Part shown: positions 14,831 through 22,642 of the stretch, piece after piece
How positions within the stretch are numbered: position 1 is the stretch's first letter
Layout: each line of letters begins with the position of its first letter
Assembly (NCBI GenBank): GCA_945902255.1
Contig: CAMDMO010000007.1
Span: 1 to 23,740, forward strand
DNA: 23,740 nt
Direction of reading: 5' to 3'
Origin: Rickettsia typhi
GTDB lineage: Bacteria > Pseudomonadota > Alphaproteobacteria > Rickettsiales > UBA1997
Position numbers and translations under genes: made by a program
Notes under the pieces: model-generated
What the model was told of the DNA's origin: nothing
The model's database searches: none
What the model saw: only the letters and a program-made list of their open reading frames with translations

Positions 14831-14928
14831 CCCGTCGTATGACGGGGTCCATTTCGTAATGAATTCTTAACTTAATTTAAAATCGAAATCTTGACTAGAT
14901 GGACCCCGTCATACGACGGGGTGACAAC
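14823..14928. repeat. Perfect 30-bp inverted repeat, arms internally palindromic
   Basis: Arms at 14823-14852 and 14899-14928 are exact complements with a 46-base loop. Each arm contains ACCCCGTC-GTAT-GACGGGGT, itself a hairpin. The element occupies the gap between the divergent decarboxylase and putP genes; the rest of that gap (to 15075) is AT-rich and should hold the putP promoter, which I cannot place with confidence. Confidence 0.9.
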
Positions 14929-15075
14929 TGTAGCAACCCTAAAAAGAATGGCGTTACAAAATATCTATTTATTTGTTAACACCTATTTTAATAATTATCT
15001 GCTAGCTTTGCCACTGTTTATACTCAAATCATCTCATTTGAATATAAATTCTAAGTCCTTTTAAACATTCAAAAA

Positions 15076-16554
15076 ATGAACAATAATCTAATAAATATAG
15101 AAAATAATTATTACGCACTATCAATAGTCATAATTTATTTTTTATCCCTGCTTTACATTGGATTCAAAGGATTAAAAAACACCAAAACTTTTTCTGACTA
15201 TATTATTGGCGATAGAAAATTAGGCCCAATAGTTGGCGCATTAAATGTTGGTGCATCTGACATGAGCAGCTGGCTTTTAATGGGCCTTCCAGGTGCTTTT
15301 TATCTACTTGGATTAAATCAAATTTGGATGCTAATTGGACTAATTTTAGGATCTTTTGCCAGCTGGAATTTTATTGCAAAAAGATTAAGAAAATTTACCG
15401 AAATTAGAGGAAATTCTCTAACAATTTCACAATTTTTAGAAAATCGTTTTGACGATAAAAGTAAAATTCTTACCATTGTAACTTCAATAATAATCATCTT
15501 CTTTTTTACCATTTACATCTCTTCTGGATTCGTTGGTGGCGCAAAATTATTTTCACAATTCTTAGGAGTCTCCTATCAATTGGCCCTGATTATCTCATGT
15601 ATTGCAATTGTGCTTTACGCCTTAATTGGCGGCTTTTTAGCAATTAGTTGGGCCGATTTATTTCAAGGGCTTTTAATGCTTTTTGTTTTAATTATAACGC
15701 CAAGTTTTGTAATTTATCACCTAGATATTTCGGCGATTGATTTAATTGGCAAAATTAAGGAAATTTCACCATCGCATCTTAACCCTTTTTATGAGTTAGA
15801 TTTTTTTGCAATTATCGGATTTTTATCTTGGGGATTAGGCTATTTTGGACAACCGCATATAATTTCTAAATATATGGCAATTAAAAATCCTGAAGAAATT
15901 AGAGTCGCAAAAGTGATTTGCTTATCTTGGATGTCATTGTCAATGTTTGGCGCCGCGATAGTCGGAATGCTTGGCGTAGTTTATTTTGCACAAAATCCAT
16001 TAAAAGAAGCGGAAACTGTCTTTATTTCAATTACCACAGAAATGTTTCACCCCATTTTTATTGGAATTTTTATTGCCGCAATTTTGGCAGCAATTATGAG
16101 CACTATCAATGCTCAAATCATTATTTGCTGCAGCGCTTTAAGCCAAGATTTTTACAAAAGATTTTTACGAAAAAATGCTAATGATAAGGAAATGTTAGTT
16201 GTTACCAGATTATTTGTAATTGTAGTTGCAATCATATCTGCCCTAATTGCACAAGATGAAAATTCTTCAGTTCTTGCTTTAGTTGCAAGAGCTTGGGCAG
16301 GACTTGGAGCTTCAATTGGACCAATAATTTTATTCTCTTTATTCTGGAAAAAAACCACTAGAAGCGGCGCTATTGCAGGAATTATTTCTGGCGCAGTTTC
16401 TGCAATAATTTGCAGCAAAATCTCTTTCTTTTCTTACGAAATGTTGCCAGCATTTTTAATTTCTTCCATAGCAATATTCATCACCAGCCTTGCCACCAAA
16501 AACCAAATTCCAAATTTTGTTGAAGATGATTTTAAATTAATGCTAAAAAAATAA
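15076..16554 (+). CDS. putP: Sodium/proline symporter PutP
   Basis: The protein has 492 residues (E. coli PutP has 502) with about 13 membrane segments, a member of the sodium:solute symporter family. NVGASDMSSWLLMGLPGAFY in helix 2 contains the Ser and Asp that coordinate sodium, and ILAAIMSTINAQIIICCSAL matches helix 9, where PutP has its second Ser-Thr sodium site. LSWGLGYFGQPHIISKYMAI is also characteristic. It imports proline with sodium across the inner membrane. The gene is divergent from the decarboxylase gene and followed by the methyltransferase gene after 136 bases. proB lies nearby on the other strand, so the cell may both import and make proline. Confidence 0.93.
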   Translation: MNNNLINIENNYYALSIVIIYFLSLLYIGFKGLKNTKTFSDYIIGDRKLGPIVGALNVGASDMSSWLLMGLPGAFYLLGLNQIWMLIGLILGSFASWNFIAKRLRKFTEIRGNSLTISQFLENRFDDKSKILTIVTSIIIIFFFTIYISSGFVGGAKLFSQFLGVSYQLALIISCIAIVLYALIGGFLAISWADLFQGLLMLFVLIITPSFVIYHLDISAIDLIGKIKEISPSHLNPFYELDFFAIIGFLSWGLGYFGQPHIISKYMAIKNPEEIRVAKVICLSWMSLSMFGAAIVGMLGVVYFAQNPLKEAETVFISITTEMFHPIFIGIFIAAILAAIMSTINAQIIICCSALSQDFYKRFLRKNANDKEMLVVTRLFVIVVAIISALIAQDENSSVLALVARAWAGLGASIGPIILFSLFWKKTTRSGAIAGIISGAVSAIICSKISFFSYEMLPAFLISSIAIFITSLATKNQIPNFVEDDFKLMLKK

Positions 16555-16621
16555 ATGTTTCAATCACCCAAAACCCGCCTACCATCTTTTTTATTTTCAT
16601 ATTTAGTCCTATTTTTGCTTA

Positions 16622-16679
16622 TTTTTTAGTAAAATTACTCTAAATATATTCCGATATTCATCGTAATTTTACTAAAAAA
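16622..16679. repeat. Perfect 17-bp A/T-rich inverted repeat
   Basis: TTTTTTAGTAAAATTAC at 16622-16638 is exactly complementary to 16663-16679, with a 24-base loop. It ends 11 bases before the methyltransferase start codon. With so little G+C it is a poor terminator; it could be an operator or could hide the translation start in mRNA structure. Confidence 0.75.
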
Positions 16680-16690
16680 GCGCTAAAAAT

Positions 16691-17308
16691 ATGCCAAAAT
16701 CTGAAAATAAAAAAGATGGTAAGTGGATTCTTGCAAAAAAACAATTTGAAGAAAATAAAGCTGGCTGGAAAAAATCTTTTTTTGATGGATTTTCTCAAGA
16801 TGAAAATAGCGCGCCACTTCCTTGGATGACCTATCCATTTATTGACTTCATCCCAAGTAAATTAAATAGAAACACCACAATTTTTGAATTTGGCTGCGGC
16901 TCTTCAACTTTATTTTTTGCTAAAAAAGTTAAAAAAATTATTGCACTAGAAAGCAATCCAAGATGGTTTGATATTATGTCGCGTAAGCTTTTCGAATTTG
17001 AAATAAAAAATGTTGAATTAATTTTAATGCCAGATGCTCTAGAAAATTCCGATTACGAAAATTTTGCTAAAAATTCTTCACAAAAATTTGATTTTATATT
17101 TATCGATTCTCTAAAAAGATTTGAATGCGCGAAAAATTCTATTAGCGCCATAAATATAGACGGAGCAATAGTTTTAGACGATTCAGAAAGAAAAAGTTAT
17201 AAGAAAATTTTTGATTTTTTTGCAGAAAATAATTTCCAAAAACAAGATTTTTTTGGAATAGCTCCAGGGCAAATTAGAATTAAAAATACGACAGTTTTTT
17301 GGAGTTAG
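16691..17308 (+). CDS. Class I SAM-dependent methyltransferase-like protein
   Basis: The protein has 205 residues and is soluble. A Rossmann-type SAM site is visible as FEFGCGSST (about 65-73), followed by IIALESNPRW (acidic Glu at the end of strand 2, about residue 87). FDFIFIDS (about 130-136) corresponds to the post-motif II strand, and IVLDDSERKSY to the next strand. The size and the strand order fit small methyltransferases of unknown target; the D-D-S-E-R segment is common in those next to sugar or glycan genes. It lies downstream of putP after a perfect inverted repeat and is convergent with proB, the stops being 17 bases apart. The substrate is not deducible. Confidence 0.75.
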   Translation: MPKSENKKDGKWILAKKQFEENKAGWKKSFFDGFSQDENSAPLPWMTYPFIDFIPSKLNRNTTIFEFGCGSSTLFFAKKVKKIIALESNPRWFDIMSRKLFEFEIKNVELILMPDALENSDYENFAKNSSQKFDFIFIDSLKRFECAKNSISAINIDGAIVLDDSERKSYKKIFDFFAENNFQKQDFFGIAPGQIRIKNTTVFWS

Positions 17309-17325
17309 AAAACAGCTTATCTTTT

Positions 17326-18438
17326 TTAAATCACCACCAAATTATCAATATGCACTAAGTCCGATTTAGCTAGCTTTCCTAAAATTTCCTTAACTTCACT
17401 AGTTTTTTTCCCTAAAACTTTTTTAATCTCTGACGCATCATATCCACTAATTCCGTTGGCAATATAATTTCCTTCTTCATCTTTAATGAAAATTGCATCA
17501 CCTTTTTTAAAATTTCCCTTAATTGCCACCACGCCAATTGGCAGTAAGCTAATTTTTTTATTGATCAAAGCTTCTTTAGCGCATTGATTCACAATCACAC
17601 CCTGCTTTAAATTAAGCAAGCCCGCAAGCCATTTTTTACGAGATTTTGTAGAGTTTTTTTCACTACGAAAAATAGTGTAATTTTGCTTACCTAAAAATAA
17701 TTTTTTTAAAGAATTTTCAATTAAACCACTAGTGATAATTGTTTCGCATCCATAAGGCGCAACCATTTTAGCGGCTTGAATTTTAGTAATCATGCCTCCA
17801 GTTCCAACCTTTGAAACAGAGCCTCCGGCCATATTTTCAATATCTTTATTAATTTCAAAAACTTCCGAAATTAATTTAGCATTTTTTTCTATTTTAGGAT
17901 TTTTATCATAAAGACCGTCAATGTCAGAAAATAAAATTAATAAATCTGATGAGGTCATTTGAGCCACGCGTGCAGCAAGTCGGTCATTATCACCAATTTT
18001 TATTTCATCAACTGCAACAGTATCATTTTCATTGATAATTGGAATAATTTTATTTTTTAAAAGAGTATCAATGGTATTTTTAGAATTTAAATAACGCTCT
18101 CTGCTATTGCAATCAGAGGCAGTGAGCAAAATTTGCGCTACATTAATTTTATATTTTTTAAAAAAATCGCGATAAAAACTCATCAATTGAATTTGCCCAA
18201 TAGCCGCCGAAGCTTGTTTTTCTTCAAGAGATAATTTTTTATCTGCCGCCTTCAAAAACCCCCTTCCAAGCGCAATTGCACCAGATGAAACAATAATAAT
18301 TTCAATATTTTTTTTAAGTAATTCTGCGATATTTGAAACAAAATTCTTTAACCACAAATCACGCAATTTTCCATCTTCAACCAATAGCGACGAGCCAATT
18401 TTGATCACTATTTTTTTCTTGTTTAAATCTAAAATCAT
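17326..18438 (-). CDS. proB: Glutamate 5-kinase ProB
   Basis: The protein has 370 residues, as in the two-domain (kinase plus PUA) form. It phosphorylates glutamate to glutamyl-5-phosphate, the first step of proline synthesis. The amino-acid kinase domain begins KIVIKIGSSLL, has SSGAIALGRG, then the glutamate/feedback loop NENDTVAVDEIKIGDNDRLAA (about 135-156), FSDIDGLYDKNP and GTGGMITKIQAAK. From about 275 a PUA domain runs to the end (LPIGVVAIKGNFKKGDAIFI, ISGYDASEIKKVLGKK). It overlaps the OmpA-lipoprotein gene by four bases (ATGA), indicating coupled translation. The partner proA is not next to it, so the pathway must be completed elsewhere or be incomplete. Confidence 0.95.
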   Translation of the reverse strand: MILDLNKKKIVIKIGSSLLVEDGKLRDLWLKNFVSNIAELLKKNIEIIIVSSGAIALGRGFLKAADKKLSLEEKQASAAIGQIQLMSFYRDFFKKYKINVAQILLTASDCNSRERYLNSKNTIDTLLKNKIIPIINENDTVAVDEIKIGDNDRLAARVAQMTSSDLLILFSDIDGLYDKNPKIEKNAKLISEVFEINKDIENMAGGSVSKVGTGGMITKIQAAKMVAPYGCETIITSGLIENSLKKLFLGKQNYTIFRSEKNSTKSRKKWLAGLLNLKQGVIVNQCAKEALINKKISLLPIGVVAIKGNFKKGDAIFIKDEEGNYIANGISGYDASEIKKVLGKKTSEVKEILGKLAKSDLVHIDNLVVI

Positions 18439-19409
18439 TTTAAACCTCTATTGCGACGAGCCTGTTTTACTTCTTCGCGATAAACATAATTTTTTACCAG
18501 TGGAAGTGGATAATCTGCGAAAGAGCCGTCGCTTTTCATAATATAAATTCCAACTACACGATTACGCTGCAACTGACTTCCATCAGCACTAATTATATCA
18601 GGAAAATCTTCGCCAACCGAACGAAGTTCAATCAAACTGTCAATTACACCATTTTTAATTAAAGCATTTTTTACCACCTCAGCCCTTTTCATTGCAAGCC
18701 CTTCATTGTAAAGCTCTAACCCAACTCGATCAGCGTTTCCAACTACTAAAATATGATATTGTCCTTCCAAAGTTTTTAAATATTTTAACACATTAAACAT
18801 GTCTTTATTAGCTTTGTCGTTGAGCTTATAATTATTCAAATCAAATAAAATTTCAAAACGATCAAATGCCGGTTCTTTAATTTTAGTTTTTGGCTGGCGA
18901 TCTTTTGACAAATCATCAATATAATATTCTATTTCCTCTAGAAGCTTATAAAATCTGGTTTTGCATTGAGCTAAGTCAGAAACACGAAAAAGAGCTTTAG
19001 ACTCACGACTAATCCAACAATCGTAAAGATAACTTAAATGCGCGGTTTGAATTGGAAGGTAAAATTTAACATGAGGATGATCCAGAACTAATTCCATTCT
19101 TTTTTGCATCAAAACAAGCTCTTCCATTTGAGCTTTATCTGCATTCCATTTAATTGGATTCTCTGGAATAAATGGCTTTAATTCAACGATATTTAAACCT
19201 TTTTGCGAAAAATATTCTGCATCCCTTGTTTTTTTAATCGACAAAAGATTACGAGAAAATTCTAAATATTCTAAAGCAAGATAGGAATTATATCCGCCTC
19301 TAGTTTTAAGATTTGACTCTGCATTAGAAAGCCTTTCATAAGGCGTGAGGGCGCAAGAGGCTACAAGAGTCAAAGATAATAAAATGCAGCATTTTTTTAA
19401 CAGACTCAT
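18435..19409 (-). CDS. OmpA-domain lipoprotein
   Basis: The protein has 324 residues and starts with a lipoprotein signal peptide ending LVASC, so Cys19 should be lipidated. Residues about 195-305 form an OmpA/Pal peptidoglycan-binding domain: FEILFDLNNYKLNDKANKDMF, VVGNADRVGLELYNEGLAMKRAEVV with the Asp and Arg that grip diaminopimelate, and LQRNRVVGIYI. The middle part (about 30-190) is helical, contains several Cys residues, and is not recognised. It should tether the outer membrane to the wall. It is the first gene of a two-gene unit with proB (4-base overlap), an odd pairing of an envelope and a biosynthetic gene. A palindromic element lies upstream, between it and rho. Confidence 0.85.
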   Translation of the reverse strand: MSLLKKCCILLSLTLVASCALTPYERLSNAESNLKTRGGYNSYLALEYLEFSRNLLSIKKTRDAEYFSQKGLNIVELKPFIPENPIKWNADKAQMEELVLMQKRMELVLDHPHVKFYLPIQTAHLSYLYDCWISRESKALFRVSDLAQCKTRFYKLLEEIEYYIDDLSKDRQPKTKIKEPAFDRFEILFDLNNYKLNDKANKDMFNVLKYLKTLEGQYHILVVGNADRVGLELYNEGLAMKRAEVVKNALIKNGVIDSLIELRSVGEDFPDIISADGSQLQRNRVVGIYIMKSDGSFADYPLPLVKNYVYREEVKQARRNRGLK

Positions 19410-19467
19410 TTAGGTAAAAACAATCAAAAACTTTTGATAAGATACTATAATACCATTTTAACTAGAT

Positions 19468-19624
19468 AATTCGGGATAAAAACATATTAAACCCCGTCAT
19501 CCTTGAAGCTCAGCTTCGAGGATCTCATGAGTTTACACTTCCACTCTCCTTAAGCAAAACTCATGAGATCCTCGACTCTGCGAGCCAAGGATGACGCTAG
19601 TGGGAAAATTTCTTATCCCAAATT
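19468..19624. repeat. Palindromic element, copy 2
   Basis: This is the second copy of the 995-1145 element, nearly identical in the core (CCCCGTCATCCTTGAAGC...CCAAGGATGACG) with a 7-base insertion (TCCACTC type) in the loop. The outer arms here are AATTCGGGATAAAAA and TTTCTTATCCCAAATT, different from copy 1 but again nearly complementary. It sits a few bases after the rho stop codon, where its hairpin may also shape the end of rho mRNA. Confidence 0.85.
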
Positions 19625-19630
19625 GACATT

Positions 19631-21232
19631 CTAAGAATTCATCGATTTGAAAAACTCTTCATTAGTTTTAGTATGATCAATTTTGTGAAGCAAGAATTCC
19701 ATTGCATCAATCGAATTCATTGGATTAACAATTCTTCTCAACATCCAAACTTTTGATAGAGTTGCGCGATCAACCAATAACTCTTCTTTTCTAGTTCCAG
19801 ATCTAGTAATATCAATAGCTGGGAAAATTCTTTTATCAGAAATTTTTCTATCAAGAACAATTTCTGAGTTACCCGTGCCCTTAAATTCCTCAAAAATAAC
19901 TTCGTCCATTTTTGAACCAGTATCAACTAGAGCAGTAGCAATAATAGTAAGCGATCCACCTTCTTCAATATTACGAGCTGCACCAAAAAATCTTTTTGGT
20001 TTTTGTAAAGCATTAGAGTCAACACCACCAGTTAAAACTTTACCAGATGAAGGAATTACCGTGTTATAAGCGCGTGCTAAACGAGTGATTGAATCAAGTA
20101 AAATTACCACATCTTTTTTAGCTTCAACTAAACGACGAGCTTTTTCAATTACCATTTCAGCAAGCTGCACATGTCGAGTTGCCGGCTCATCAAAAGTTGA
20201 ACTTACCACTTCACCTTTTACAGTTCTAAGCATATCAGTAACTTCTTCAGGACGCTCATCAATCAAAAGCACAATTAAAATAACTTCAGGATGATTACTG
20301 GTAATCGCATGCGCAATGTTTTGCATCAAAGAAGTTTTACCAGTGCGAGGAGGCGCTACAATTAAGGCGCGCTGACCTTTTCCTAAAGGAGAAGTCATGT
20401 CAATAATACGAGTACTAACATCGTTATTAAGCGGCTTATCTTCTTCTAAATTTAATTTTTTTTGCGGATAAAGTGGCGTTAAATCATCAAATAAAACACG
20501 ATTTCTGATTTTTTCTGGCGCACCTAAATTCACCTCATTAACTCTTAATAAAGCAAAATATCTTTCACCTTTTTTCGGCGCACGAATTTGACCTCTAACC
20601 GTGTCACCAGTGCGTAAACCAAATCTTTTAATTTGACTTGGAGAAACATAAATATCATCTGAACCAGGGAAATAATTGGTTTCCGGAGCTCTTAAAAAAC
20701 CAAAACCATCTTCCAAAACTTCTAAAACACCTTCGCCAATAATTACATTTTCTGAATTTTGATCAGAGAAATTTTTTAAAATATGATAAATAATATCTTG
20801 TCTGCCATAGTCGCCAATGGTATCTAGACCATATTCTTTTCCAACTTCAATTAAAGTTTCAGCAGATTTAAGTTTTAAAGATTTTAATTCCAAAGTTCTT
20901 CCGCTTCCAGAAGCTATGATTGGGCGGCGCTGAGAATCAGCTCGGCTAGCAGAAGAATCTTCATCTTCATAATCATCAGAATTATTACTAGTTTGAGCTT
21001 GTGCAGGAGTGCTTTGAGCAGCTGGACTAGGTTGTGCAGCATTATTTAATAATTGATTACCGCGACTTATAAGGTTTCCAGTATGTAAACGCGGAGTTTG
21101 CTCAAAACGAGTTGGTTGCTCGTAATTATTTTGACTTTGGCTATTTTGTTCTTGTGCAGCTGGTTGCTCTTGAACTTCTGCTTGAGTTTGCTGAGGGGCG
21201 CCGTAGCGCAAAGTTAGCTTTGAAGAGGACAT
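19631..21232 (-). CDS. rho: Transcription termination factor Rho with polar N-terminal extension
   Basis: The protein has 533 residues, against about 420-480 for most bacterial Rho. Residues about 113-240 are the N-terminal helical and cold-shock RNA-binding domains (LKSAETLIEVGKEYGL, EVLEDGFGFLRAPETNYFPGSDDIYVSPSQIKRFGLRTGD). The hexameric ATPase follows: Walker A APPRTGKTS with Lys299, Walker B VVILLDS ending at Asp380, the Q-loop TGGVDSNALQKPKRFFGAARN, and DITRSGTRKEELL. Residues 1-112 are an extra segment rich in Gln, Asn, Ala, Ser and Pro with an acidic patch DDYEDEDSS, predicted disordered. Rho ends untranslated transcripts genome-wide. It has its own promoter region and is followed by a palindromic element. 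Confidence 0.97.
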   Translation of the reverse strand: MSSSKLTLRYGAPQQTQAEVQEQPAAQEQNSQSQNNYEQPTRFEQTPRLHTGNLISRGNQLLNNAAQPSPAAQSTPAQAQTSNNSDDYEDEDSSASRADSQRRPIIASGSGRTLELKSLKLKSAETLIEVGKEYGLDTIGDYGRQDIIYHILKNFSDQNSENVIIGEGVLEVLEDGFGFLRAPETNYFPGSDDIYVSPSQIKRFGLRTGDTVRGQIRAPKKGERYFALLRVNEVNLGAPEKIRNRVLFDDLTPLYPQKKLNLEEDKPLNNDVSTRIIDMTSPLGKGQRALIVAPPRTGKTSLMQNIAHAITSNHPEVILIVLLIDERPEEVTDMLRTVKGEVVSSTFDEPATRHVQLAEMVIEKARRLVEAKKDVVILLDSITRLARAYNTVIPSSGKVLTGGVDSNALQKPKRFFGAARNIEEGGSLTIIATALVDTGSKMDEVIFEEFKGTGNSEIVLDRKISDKRIFPAIDITRSGTRKEELLVDRATLSKVWMLRRIVNPMNSIDAMEFLLHKIDHTKTNEEFFKSMNS

Positions 21233-21251
21233 TTAGACTAAAAATTAATTG

Positions 21252-21280
21252 ATATAAAGTAGATTAAAAACTGCAAGCAA
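21252..21280 (-). promoter_or_regulatory. Candidate rho promoter
   Basis: On the minus strand TTGCTT (21280-21275) and TTATAT (21257-21252) are separated by 17 bases, upstream of the rho start at 21232. If used, the leader would be very short. The remaining gap up to 21438 shows no gene or clear RNA structure. Confidence 0.35.
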
Positions 21281-21438
21281 GGGGAAGTTATATTTATTTG
21301 TAATGTAATATAGATTTTGTAAAACCAGAGCTGCGAAAGATGCGGATGCGAGAACCCCTATAAACTATTTTGCTTAAGCGGGCTCAATCAACTTGATGAC
21401 AATTTTTAGTTCTTATTTTTTAAATGTCAAGCATTTCA

Positions 21439-21456
21439 TTTAAAGGCGCCTTTAAA
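21439..21456 (-). terminator. 18-bp perfect palindrome after the coupled gene pair
   Basis: TTTAAAGGCGCCTTTAAA lies 8 bases past the stop of the 21465-21995 gene. It can form a 7-bp stem with a GCGC loop, placed where a terminator belongs, but no T-run follows on the minus strand, so termination is uncertain. Confidence 0.35.
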
Positions 21457-21464
21457 AAGAAAAA

Positions 21465-21995
21465 CTACAAACTGCGTCCGTGTTCCTTGCCAGCCGCTCT
21501 TTCTTTGGCTTCAATCATACTAACCCAAAATCCTTTGTGACTGCGTTGATTGATGATTTGCGCCGAGCTGATTAAATAAGTAAGTTTTTGTCCAAAAATC
21601 ATCGAAGTCCAGAATCCTACAGGCTTTACCAAATCAACTACCTTTACCTCATCAACTTCTTTTTCTTGCTCTTCTGAAGGCATCAACTCATAACCCGCAC
21701 TAACGCCGCTCTGCTTTTGACTCGCTTTTCTTCTTGCCTCTTCTTTCATTTCAGAGATAGAGCGTGGCAACTCATCTTTTTTTCGCATCAAATCTTCATC
21801 TTCTTTTTTGAAACTTTTTTTCGCAATTCCTAAAGTTTTTTTACCAACCCTTTTTAAAATCTGATATTTCTTATAAGCCTGAACCAGCAAAAAATTAAGT
21901 ATGATGCGAGTCAATATAATCAAAACAAAGACAGCAAGAAAAATGCCCAATAAAACTGGTGAAATTCTTTCAAAAGTAGAAATAAAATCTGTCAT
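21465..21995 (-). CDS. Unrecognised small membrane-anchored protein
   Basis: The protein has 176 residues. One strong membrane helix lies at about 12-37 (ISPVLLGIFLAVFVLIILTRIIL), followed by a basic stretch (KKYQILKRVGKKTLGIAKKSFKK) that by the positive-inside rule places the remainder in the cytoplasm. Residues 66-120 are charged and probably coiled or disordered, and the C-terminal part VKPVGFWTSMIFGQKLTYLISSAQIINQRSHKGFWVSMIEAKERAAG contains two similar GFW-x-SMI segments. I recognise no family. Its ATG overlaps the stop of the IalB-like gene by one base (TAATG), so the two are translationally coupled and presumably work together at the envelope. Confidence 0.7.
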   Translation of the reverse strand: MTDFISTFERISPVLLGIFLAVFVLIILTRIILNFLLVQAYKKYQILKRVGKKTLGIAKKSFKKEDEDLMRKKDELPRSISEMKEEARRKASQKQSGVSAGYELMPSEEQEKEVDEVKVVDLVKPVGFWTSMIFGQKLTYLISSAQIINQRSHKGFWVSMIEAKERAAGKEHGRSL

Positions 21996-22492
21996 TATTT
22001 AGCGCCTTCCTTACAAGTTTGTTTCATTTTAGCATAAGCCTGCGCAAAGCCAATTAAAGAATAAGTATCAGATGCAATTTTGCCACCACTGGCAACTCCC
22101 GTTACTATAACATCTTCATGCTTTTGCATTTCCTTTATAATATTAATATCGTCATTTTTATCATTAGCCCAAGCTATATCTTGATAAGGAAAAAGATAGA
22201 ATTTTTTTGAACCAAAAGAAGCTTCCGCATCTGATTTTTGATCATAATAAAAACCAGCAGAAACACTGATTTCATCAGCATCATTTTCAATATTAGTAAT
22301 TAAAAAAAATGGCTCACCCTTTTTATCAAAATTTCCTTCGCGCTTAATTGGGGTTGAAGCCATATAACAAACAATCTGATTTCCTCTCGCAGCTTTAAAA
22401 ACACTCCAATCCCAAAACTTCTCCTGCAATTCTTGAGCAAATACCTCGCTCGTAAAACTTAAAAAAAATATTAAAAATTTCATCAATTTCAT
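21995..22492 (-). CDS. Exported IalB-like protein (invasion-associated locus B family)
   Basis: The protein has 165 residues with a signal peptide (MKLMKFLIFFLSFTSEVFA, cleavage near residue 19-20), so it is periplasmic or outer-envelope. The mature part shows the layout of the IalB family: an aromatic start WDWSVFKAA, an early Cys in QIVCYMASTP, a YYDQKSDAEASFGSKKFYLF beta segment, and near the end VTGVASGGKIASDTYSLIGFAQAYAKMKQTC, close to the family's conserved SGK-x-TxDTYSLxGF region. The two cysteines could pair. IalB of Bartonella was linked to erythrocyte invasion, but homologues are common in non-pathogenic alphaproteobacteria, so the name says little about function. It is coupled to the membrane protein downstream and divergent from atpB. 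Confidence 0.65.
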   Translation of the reverse strand: MKLMKFLIFFLSFTSEVFAQELQEKFWDWSVFKAARGNQIVCYMASTPIKREGNFDKKGEPFFLITNIENDADEISVSAGFYYDQKSDAEASFGSKKFYLFPYQDIAWANDKNDDINIIKEMQKHEDVIVTGVASGGKIASDTYSLIGFAQAYAKMKQTCKEGAK

Positions 22493-22495
22493 GGC

Positions 22496-22524
22496 TTGAC
22501 TTCAATTATAGGCTAAAATATTAT
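22496..22524 (+). promoter_or_regulatory. Candidate sigma-70 promoter of the F0 operon
   Basis: TTGACT at 22496-22501 and TATTAT at 22519-22524 are separated by exactly 17 bases, close to consensus. Transcription would start near 22531, leaving an untranslated leader of about 110 bases before atpB. The -35 box abuts the start of the divergent IalB-like gene. Confidence 0.6.
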
Positions 22525-22642
22525 TAGAGATGTTGCTAACGGCAGTTACACTATGGTCTTTATAAGACTTAAAAATAAGCTCGCAAGTCGAAGCTATTTA
22601 ACAGCGTCTAATTCTATCACAAAAAATATAATATTTTTTTAA

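Noticed and set aside
19875..20294. Plus-strand open frames within rho
   Set aside because: They lie antisense to the conserved ATPase core and have no recognisable domain or initiation signals.
21290..21438. A tRNA, riboswitch or attenuator in the rho leader region
   Set aside because: I could find no cloverleaf, no T-loop sequence and no terminator-antiterminator pair; the higher G+C patch near 21330-21390 has no convincing fold by eye.
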